Origin: Trichostrongylus colubriformis
Taxonomy: Eukaryota; Nematoda; Chromadorea; Rhabditida; Trichostrongylidae
Assembly: GCA_963978905.1 (NCBI GenBank)
Contig: OZ022257.1
Location: 45,766,203 to 45,830,202 of the forward strand
Length of the DNA: 64,000 nt
Direction of reading: 5' to 3'
Positions 57,201-64,000 of the stretch are shown in pieces (the first letter of the stretch is position 1; each line of letters opens with the position of its first letter). Both the position numbers and the translations under genes were made by a program. The notes under the pieces were generated by a model. That model saw only the letters and a program-made list of their open reading frames with translations, was not told where the DNA came from and did no database searches.

Positions 57201-60200
57201 CTACGAGCTGCTTCTCAAAGGATTGCAAGCCTGCGCTGATCTTGCATGTCTTCAACGATCAAGCAGAAGCGATCGGGCTTCATCGAACACCAAGACGCTG
57301 CTTGAAAGAAGGAGAAGTTTGAAGCTGGATCCAAATACAACTCATCTCGAGCGACTGGTTATCAATGCCAGTTGCAGAAATGCGTTACAGGAGGATCTTG
57401 CGCAGTACAGGAAGAGAAAAATTCTAGACGCGGCGCAGGAAAGACGAAGTCTGAAGAGGTGCCGTCGGGACCTCAACGAGTTCAGTATTCCGCTATCATC
57501 ATTGAAAACTGAAGACGGAACTGTCACTACTTCCGTTACGAGATGGAGTCAATCACGGAGAGGTTCTACACCAATCTGTTCCGTTGCACACTACCCCTGC
57601 CAGATCCAGACATCCCCGCTGGAGGAACACCACTAAAGATTCTGCCGTCTGAAGTGCGAGTCGCAATTGGGAGTATGAAGAGCGGCACGGCTCCAGGGCC
57701 AGATAAGATCTCTGCCGATCTTCTTCGAGCAGGAAAACCACGCCCTGCACTCACTACTCGCGGCACATATGACGTCCTACCTTCAGAAGGAGCGGATCCC
57801 GGACCAGTGGAGGAGTTCGCGCACTGTTATCTTGCACAAGAAAGGTGAAAGGGATGATCTTCGCAACTACCGACCGATTAGCTTGCTGAGCGTGCTCTAC
57901 AAGCTTTTCACGAAGATCATCCTAACGCGAATATCGCGCACATTGGATGAGGCCCAGCCATACGAACAAGCTGGATTCCGTCAGGGATTCAGCTGCATGG
58001 ACCACATTCAAACCGTTGCGATGGTCATTGAAATCCGCAGGGAATACCATCTTCCCCTCGTCCTAACCTTCGTCGATTACGAAAAGGCTTTTGACAGCGT
58101 CGAAACGAATGCTATCCTGTCTGCGTTGGTCGACCAAGGAGTGGACGCGTCCTATATTCGAACACTGGCTGACTGCTACCACCGCTGTTCTACGACAATA
58201 CAGCTCTTCCAACGCCCAATCAACATCCCTATCGGAAAGGGCGTTAGGCAAGGCGACACCATCTGCCGAAGCTGTTCACTGCCGCATTGCAGTGGGTGAT
58301 GAAGTCGCTCGACTGGGACGACAAGGGCATATGTGTGGACGGAAAATTCCTCTCGAACCTTCGTTTCGCAGACGACATCGTCAGGCCGCTTTCATACTTT
58401 GCGCACAGACGCCGTCACGTGCGTGACGGCGTCAAATCGACGCCGTCATCTGCGTTGATTTGACGCCGTCACGCGCGTGACGGCGTCGGTGCGCAAAGTA
58501 TGAAAGCGGCCTCATCTTTTCGCGTAGTACCAATGAAGCAGAGGCGATGCTCCGAGAGCTGAACGAAGCCGGAAGTAAGATCGGACTGCGGATCAATCGG
58601 ATGAAGACACAGTTCATGAAGAACGCCTGGTGCGATGGAGGAAATGTCATAATCGACGGCTCTCCCATCGCCAAAACGAAGTCGTACGTCTATCTTGGGC
58701 GTTCCATGAACATGGACAACGACATGAAGGAAGAGCTCGACAGAAGAAGGAGAGCTGCATGGTCAGCCTACGGGTCTATTAAAGAGGCCACCGACCAGCT
58801 AAAGGATCCTGACCTACGCGCCCGTCTATTCGACTCGACAGTCCTTCCTGCTCTGTGTTACGTTGCCGAGACGTGGCCTGATACGTCAGCCATGGCGATG
58901 TCCTCGCAGGTGACTCACAGAGCACTCGAGAGATGTCTTCTGAAGTACACCCGGCTATCTCAATATCGTGCCGGGCTTCGCAGCTCCGATTTGAGGCAGA
59001 TGTCTCGTCTACGAAACCCTGCGGAATACGCATCGAAGGCCAAACACCGATGGGCCGGTCATATAATGCGGAGAGAAGACGATAGGTGGACAAGAAGAAC
59101 AGTGGAGTGGATCCCCTGGGATTGTCCACATCCCCGCGGAAGACCTCCCAAAAGATGGGGAGATGTGTTCGTTGAACACGTTAAACTAATGAGAAATTCC
59201 AGAACGGCTAATTCTCGTGGTCGCCACCAACGAAGTCAACGAACGAGCTGCATGACGATCGCGAAAGAACGAACCGAATGGAAATCGTGTTGGGGCCCGC
59301 ACAACCAGTGAAGACGGGCCATCTAAGTATCTAAGTAAGTAAGTATGGCACGCAACCCTCAGCGCTTAGTATTTATCTCCCTCCTTATGAAGAAACGTAC
59401 AACTCTCCTGGTTGCACAGTGATTTATCTACCCTCAAGATGGAGGACCGCTTCAATTTAATCAAGTTCAAAGGTACAATTCGTGATAATCTCAAAAATGT
59501 ATCTAGCAGCGACCGTGTTTTAGAACGACGAGTGAAAGGTTGGGCAATTCATTGTAAGCTGAATCAGCACCATTGTGTAAACTGAGTAAGTAAGCAATTT
59601 CTACATCGTACAGTGCCACGCGCATCGCCCTGTGAAACTACTATGTTGGTTTTTGGTAAATAGTCCTTAAAGGCACTAGTGGGGGTAAGGGAAAATTGAG
59701 ATCTGGGAGTACATGTTCTCCAAAAAAACCTCTTACTTCAGAAGAGGTCACATGTGGCGAAAATTGCATAGAAAAACGCGGCTTGGGATCTTATGACGAC
59801 CCCGCAGCACGACATGCCGTGCCGCGGTCCCGCGGCCGGGCGAGTCGCCGGAGAGGGGCAGGAAAGCGATCGCGGTCAGCTGACTCAGTCTGTGGCCTGT
59901 CTGCAGTTCACCCCGGCCAGTAACGCAGAGGGACGTGAGAGAGAAGGGAGATTTTCGGATTCTTATTCCTCGTTTTCCGCAGTTTTATGTCGTTCTTTCT
60001 CTATCGTATATTGCTCAGCAGCTCTTCTTTCATAATCCCCCAGTTTGCCGAATTGACCCCTCTCGGTGTCTCCAAGTTGGTCGGTATATAAGTTCTGGAC
60101 CACCTAGACCAGTTCTAGTGTCCTAATTTTTCCTTATTTCGCATTACACACATCCAACATAATATGCACCACATCTCTCCAAAATATGTTGCCAATGCAT

Positions 60201-63200
60201 CGAGTTCTGTCTGTATCCCTTCCTATGGACATCCACAGATTTCATTCGATTGAAAATTGCCGGTTTTGCAATCACCTTCGTTGATTTGTTATTTGTTCTC
60301 CAAAGTGTGAGGTACAGAGCAGTTCCATTAACCATTATCGTAAGGTTGGAATCATACGATGGACAAGGAAGAAGAGCGTAAACAGAAATGCGCACTTTTT
60401 TTGCGAATTTTGTTCGCTATAGTGGTCGAGCAACAGTGCGCATAGAGAGAAATTAGTCCAGTCTCCTTTGCATGAACGGCAAAATAAGCGAACAGCTCAC
60501 AGTTAATCCCTGCACAGGAGTAGTATTAGAAGGTACATGCTTTCAGTGCACAGTTCTACTCATGTTTCCCGACCAGTCGAGTGTACCAAATTCTTGATGG
60601 GCTAGACTTCGGCGGTCGCAGCTCCCGTACCTCTTGAGCAGAGCATCTGCTGCCCTGCCAAACACAGTCCACACTCTTCGTCGCCCATGACTATGCATGT
60701 CAGATATTCGCGCAAAGGTCCAATAAAAAATCGGGAGGAATATGGCAAAAGCGAGTAGTAGGTTGTCGCGTACACAGTACATATGGGAAACAAACTCCAG
60801 AATTCCCCTCCCCAGTTTACACCTCCCGAAAATGTAACAGCATGACCATCTTACAGCAGCAGGGGTGCCCTGCCACGTGTTGTTAGTGTGTCCGTAATTA
60901 CTGAAGAAAAACCATTCTTGGGTGGACGGTGCCACTCCTATGCCATTCGTTGAGAGGCTGCACTCAACTCTGTTGCGTGACTGAACCTGCATACAACCTG
61001 GTCCATGGAAGAAACCAAGCAATGGTTGTGAAAAATTGAGCCTGAAAGGGCTGTTAGATTACATAAGCTACTAGTTCTGCTATCGTACAAAACCGCGCAT
61101 CACACTACGAAACTATGTAACTATGAAGCTGAGTAATCGAGATCGATGGAAGTTCTACAACGGAATACGGATAGAATAGGAGAGTACCGGGCGCCAGCAA
61201 ACCTGGTGTCACTAAGATTACCTACCACTCCTAGTGAGCTCCAAAAATATGGCGGTCTTGACATTCCGTTACTATATATTGGAGTAGCTGGTGTGATCAG
61301 TGAGCACTCAAATACTACTCAGCGGAAATTCGAACGATTTGCTTTTCTTCCGTTATTGGATTTCTGGAACAAAGGAAATTTCTCGGTTTCTTCGTGTTTC
61401 TGTTCGTGTACTGATCCAGTGAAGTGTTTTTGAGAAAAACTAGAATCGATCCCACGTCCCAGTGCCACCCTGTACAGTATCAGTGAATATCCACGTACTA
61501 TTGGCCACCGCAAAAGTGCAGCCAATTGTTGACTTTTAACAACTCATGCCTCTTATCAGTTTTTATTAGATGTTATCGATTTTGATCGACCCCTTTCCCT
61601 TACCTCCCCTCATAATACTCTCGAGTACTATCAAAATTCCACCGTTAACTAGAAAAGCGCAACAGATTTGCTGCAATTTGCCTTTTGAAGCTCCTCATCA
61701 ACGCTGTCAGTGGTTATCACATCCTGTCACCCACTGAAACCACGTCGGTTGTAAAGCTCTTAGTCTCACCATTGACGCGAGATATGTATGAATTTCGTGA
61801 CAAACTGACAGAATACACAGACATACTTAACGAATTATTTATAACCAGTTGGCTGGTGCACACTACTGCGCGCGATTCATGACGACGTTGTGCAAAATGG
61901 GTTCGATCGGCACGACCACAAATGTGTATGGATTAGAGTAGAAATTCCCTGTCCTATCCTTCAGCTGAGCTATTGAACTGGAAAATAGCAGAGAAGATGG
62001 TGTGATAAAAATTAATATACTTCGATCGCTCTACATCGAACCCATTTTGCACGTCATCGACATGAATCGCGCGCAGTAGTGTGCCCCAGCCAACTGGTTT
62101 AGGTCATTATTGTGAGTTTGGATAGTTTAAAGAACGATAGTTTTGAATTCGATTGTCGATCGGTAACAATTTGCCTTCGCTGAGCATCTAATTCCTACGC
62201 ATGGATGGAAGATTCATATCCCAATCACCGCTGTTTATCGTTTTCGTAGACATGCTTCACTATTTTGAAATCTACATATAAGTTTAGCGGTTGATACCCA
62301 GTGTTGCTGCCAATACCGCATTAGAAATGATTTCGAGTGAACCGCTTGCTTTGCTATCACAAATATGGGTTGTATCATGATTATCAATGTAGATCGCAGT
62401 ATCAGGAGAAATGCACCTTTTCTCGGAAAGCCAGGCAATTCAGCGGTCGATACATCGGCTAGTGATATCAGGACATGGACAAAATATGTGCATCCAATGG
62501 CACTAAGCAGCAGACGCTTTTGCTAAAGCGGTCTAATAGTAGTAGCAGGCGAAGTTAAGAACTTTCATTCCATCCAGCTCATAGAGGTTCTTATCAGCAA
62601 CTGTAGGCCGCTGTCAGTTTCACTGAGGCTCCTGTACCCAACACAACACTGAGATTCACGCTCCTTATCGTATCTTATCAACCTTTATCAACTTGGATCA
62701 CCCACCATTAATGTTCCCGTCCCATCCTGCTAAACACCTATGAATGTCACCGCTCTAGAGTGAACGCGAAAGACGAAACGTACTTGACGACATTCGCCTT
62801 TTAAGGCTCCTTATCAGCGCGGATCAGCTGCTATCACTTTCGGTCCATCACCGCCTTGGTCCCCTTACCACCCAGTATATCATTTGTAAAATTCACCGTC
62901 CCAGCTTTGCTGCGACGCGAGATATGAATTTTGTGACAGACAGATGGACACACACACACGCACAGACATACTATGCCAATTATATAGAGTAGGATAGATA
63001 ATTTTTCCGTATTGTTTTTTTTCACTGCAGTTGCACCAAATGAGAGGCCCTCATCGTCGAAGGAGTCGTCTACATCATCGAGGCGTATGTATGGCAGTTC
63101 GGATATGGTTAAAATCTTCATTCCTGTGTCCCTTTGTATGCTGATTGTGGTTCTATGCGTGAGAAATATCGAAGACTACTCTGATGATCATGTTATTCCA

Positions 63201-63477
63201 GCGTAAGTGGTACATCCCTCTATGATGTGAGGAGAAAAGGTATGAATAAGTGAAGTAAAGTGGAAGGGAGAGAGAGACCTGTAAGAGGAAAAGTGGAATG
63301 CCAAGGCCAATGTTCATTGAAGGAAATCTTTGCAGTCCATATGTGATCTATCGTGAACCGGAGAGTGAACCAACTACGAAGTTCTGGAAGTCGCTCGTCA
63401 ATGCAGGTGTTCTTATGGGCATTATTGTTGTTTTCACATGCATTCTTGTCTTGCTTTTTTATCTCAGATGTTTTGCT
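54265..63477 (+). CDS. Presenilin, first four exons (3' part beyond the window)
   Basis: Presenilin is the aspartyl protease subunit of gamma-secretase, which cleaves Notch-type receptors within the membrane. Proposed exons: 54265-54309, 54390-54468, 63031-63202, 63336-63477, giving 146 residues with matching phases (0, 1, 2, 0). The N-terminus is hydrophilic ([15 protein letters not shown]...). Exon 3 holds TM1 with [16 protein letters not shown], very like the PVSLCM motif of nematode SEL-12. Exon 4 starts at the APYVIY loop, which matches the YTPF region, and holds TM2 ([20 protein letters not shown]). The catalytic aspartates lie in later exons. The exon 2 donor (GAAG|GTGGCT) is weak; reading through ends at TAG 54477-54479. 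Alternatively, exons 1-2 are a separate small gene and presenilin starts at a trans-spliced exon 3 (Met near 63085). Closest paralogue type is sel-12, by motif only. Intron 2 is 8.56 kb and full of transposons. Confidence 0.8.
54780..54985. repeat. Inverted relic of the GATCGCC minisatellite
   Basis: GTCAGAGTTTGCGAAGTCTC, AAAATGAATGCAATACAAAT, then TTAGGCGATCAGGCAATAGG and TGGTCGCCTAAGTCGCC, the reverse of the order at 32095-32320. Confidence 0.55.
55093..55642. mobile_element. TTAA MITE family B, copy 3, inverted (550 bp)
   Basis: TTAA (55089-55092) then AGGCAGCATTAGGGG, and CCCCTAATGCTGTCT then TTAA (55643-55646). The internal order is the reverse complement of 31081-31617. It lies in presenilin intron 2. 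The frames at 55022-55623 on both strands are repeat sequence. Confidence 0.82.
56113..59311 (+). pseudogene. RTE endonuclease / reverse transcriptase, broken
   Basis: Apurinic-type endonuclease: [18 protein letters not shown] (56347-56400), a premature TAG at 56473-56475, then [12 protein letters not shown] near 56758 and the catalytic SDHRLL near 57040. Reverse transcriptase: [15 protein letters not shown] near 57870, [15 protein letters not shown] near 57970, [11 protein letters not shown] near 58070, GVRQGDTI near 58240 and the catalytic FADD near 58370. A C-terminal domain continues to 59311, with [16 protein letters not shown] near 59040. Frameshifts lie near 57540, between 57660 and 57769, and near 58262. 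A 131-bp gain at 58384-58514 (MITE plus its TCA copy) causes a further frame change. It would make DNA-nicking and cDNA synthesis enzymes if intact, but this copy is dead. Confidence 0.92.
58384..58511. mobile_element. Palindromic MITE, TNA family, copy 2 (128 bp), inside the reverse transcriptase
   Basis: GGCCGCTTTCATACTTTGCG and its complement form the ends; TCA flanks both sides (58381-58383, 58512-58514). Each arm contains its own palindrome (GACGCCGTCACG...CGTGACGGCGTC). It sits immediately after the codons of the catalytic FADD motif. Confidence 0.92.
59360..61630. other. Intron sequence with a GC-rich block; no confirmed gene
   Basis: Positions 59786-59930 are strikingly GC-rich (GCCGCGGTCCCGCGGCCGGG) compared with their surroundings, and GGTATATAAG follows at 60083-60092, which is TATA-box-like. 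This could be part of an old LTR or a promoter, but no repeat pair is seen. A 159-codon minus-strand frame (61022 to 60543) contains one hydrophobic stretch ([15 protein letters not shown]) but has no family match, and another frame overlaps it. Confidence 0.35.
60543..61022 (-). CDS. Doubtful 159-aa open frame in presenilin intron
   Basis: It starts [20 protein letters not shown] and has a single hydrophobic segment about two thirds along. No motif is recognised, no splice or poly(A) context was found, and it overlaps another minus-strand frame. It is listed only because it is the longest unexplained frame outside transposons. Confidence 0.15.
   Translation of the reverse strand: MLGFFHGPGCMQVQSRNRVECSLSTNGIGVAPSTQEWFFFSNYGHTNNTWQGTPAAVRWSCCYIFGRCKLGRGILEFVSHMYCVRDNLLLAFAIFLPIFYWTFARISDMHSHGRRRVWTVFGRAADALLKRYGSCDRRSLAHQEFGTLDWSGNMSRTVH
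61560..61842 (-). repeat. Helitron-like repeat fragment F
   Basis: GACGCGAGATATG...GAATTTCGTGACA...CAGACATACTTAACGAATTAT is the same end block as in copies B to E, cut off at 61842 where the inverted-repeat insert begins. Confidence 0.5.
61843..62099. repeat. 257-bp inverted-repeat insert, copy 3
   Basis: AACCAGTTGGCTGGTGCACA at the left, inverted as GTGTGCCCCAGCCAACTGGTT at the right. It is the best preserved pair of ends of the three copies. Confidence 0.87.
62100..62994 (-). mobile_element. Helitron-like repeat, copy E
   Basis: Ends CCAATTATATAGAGTAGGA|T. It contains AGCGGTTGATACCCAGTG, GATATCAGGACATGG and CTTATCGTATCTTATCAACC blocks shared with B and C. It ends only 36 bp before presenilin exon 3. 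Confidence 0.55.
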
Positions 63478-64000
63478 GTGAGTATTTTTTAGTCTTTCAC
63501 ATTTCTTATTGACGTCATGTTGCCAGTGAATAGCAGTGGGTATGATAATCTGCATGTACACGAAAGGAAAATATGTTTATCTCAATTTGTTCAGAGGTTC
63601 GAGAAGTTGTCGTGGACAACTTCGAATGGAAATGCCATGTGCTGCATTTAACCAGCGCACATAATGGATTTAGCTATCAATGCGAAAAATGTCCAATTCT
63701 TTCACTTCTCTCCACTTCGTTTCGATTACTCTCCAAACAGCCTTTATATACTCCTGTATCACCTGTCGTCCCGTTCCTCAACGAGAGTCTCGAGCGAGCG
63801 CCTGCTACGTTTCGATTCGTCTCTTTCGCGAGCCAGAGTAACCCAAAAAACCCTTCTGGCTCCAGTGACACGCAGCCTCTCATCTCCTTTACGCACAGCC
63901 TTCGTGAAGAAGTCTGACCTTTAGATGGGCGGTCGTCCAGGTGTTCATTCGACTTTCTGAGAGATCCAGTCGATAACCATTGTGAACCAACACTCATTGT
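63478..64000. other. Presenilin intron 4, start
   Basis: It follows the GTGAGT donor at 63478. None of the short frames here encodes the expected continuation after TM2, so the next presenilin exon lies beyond the window. Two overlapping frames near 63573-63924 look like chance. Confidence 0.5.

Larger units (their letters stand above)
55942..59344 (+). mobile_element. RTE-type non-LTR retrotransposon, about 3.4 kb
   Basis: It is flanked by an exact 14-bp target duplication, ATGGCACGCAACCC, at 55928-55941 and 59345-59358. The 3' end is a short tandem tail of CTAAGTAAGTAAGT type (59320-59344), as in RTE elements, with no long poly(A). The length is that of a complete RTE, and the 5' end appears intact since the duplication abuts it. 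It lies in presenilin intron 2, same strand as the gene. The coding frame is broken (next entry). Confidence 0.92.

Noticed and set aside
61146..61433. 95-aa plus-strand frame in the presenilin intron
   Set aside because: No motif, no splice sites in phase with the presenilin exons, and no similarity recognised.

Overview
The window looks like nuclear DNA from a parasitic nematode, most likely a strongylid (clade V, hookworm-like). The reasons are a cuticle collagen gene with the nematode N-terminal domain, short introns with TTTTCAG-type acceptors beside very long repeat-filled introns, many mariner remnants and an RTE-type LINE. The species is an inference. No rRNA, tRNA, CRISPR or bacterial operon structure was found.

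Five gene models can be supported. (1) A 10-exon cuticle collagen gene on the + strand (14412-22381, about 492 aa). (2) A possible single-exon small secreted protein just downstream (23057-23341). (3) A multi-pass membrane protein of unknown family on the - strand (29317-30950, 5' end not resolved). (4) A 6-exon gene for a 157-aa Lys/Glu/Ala-rich protein on the + strand (41986-46247). (5) The first exons of a presenilin gene on the + strand (54265 to beyond the right edge), the catalytic subunit family of gamma-secretase. Exon phases were checked at every junction of genes 1, 4 and 5. One junction of gene 3 does not fit.

Most of the rest is repeat. Left part (5.6-10.0 kb): an internally deleted mariner, a 686-bp palindromic MITE, a 534-bp mariner-derived MITE and a 1.37-kb foldback element. 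Inside collagen intron 3: a TTAA-flanked MITE, a mariner relic and a TA-flanked MITE. 27.7-29.3 kb: a decayed mariner and a second copy of the 534-bp MITE. 31-41.6 kb: TTAA-flanked MITEs, a GATCGCCTAAT-like minisatellite, two CAGTAGCGGTC MITEs, several palindromes, a second foldback copy nested inside a larger inverted repeat, and a half copy. 43-45 kb, inside the first intron of gene 4: a 130-bp palindromic MITE and a second internally deleted mariner. 46.7-54.1 kb and 61.6-63.0 kb: five or more copies of one large repeat whose ends resemble Helitron 5' termini and which carry 146-bp tandem units.

The 8.6-kb second intron of the presenilin gene holds a nearly full-length RTE retrotransposon with a 14-bp target duplication. 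Its reverse transcriptase is itself split by a 128-bp palindromic MITE with a TCA duplication. The genes appear unrelated in function and are not arranged as an obvious operon. The most unusual structures are the hairpin-studded foldback family, the palindrome-of-palindromes MITE family with TNA duplications, and the Helitron-like family.
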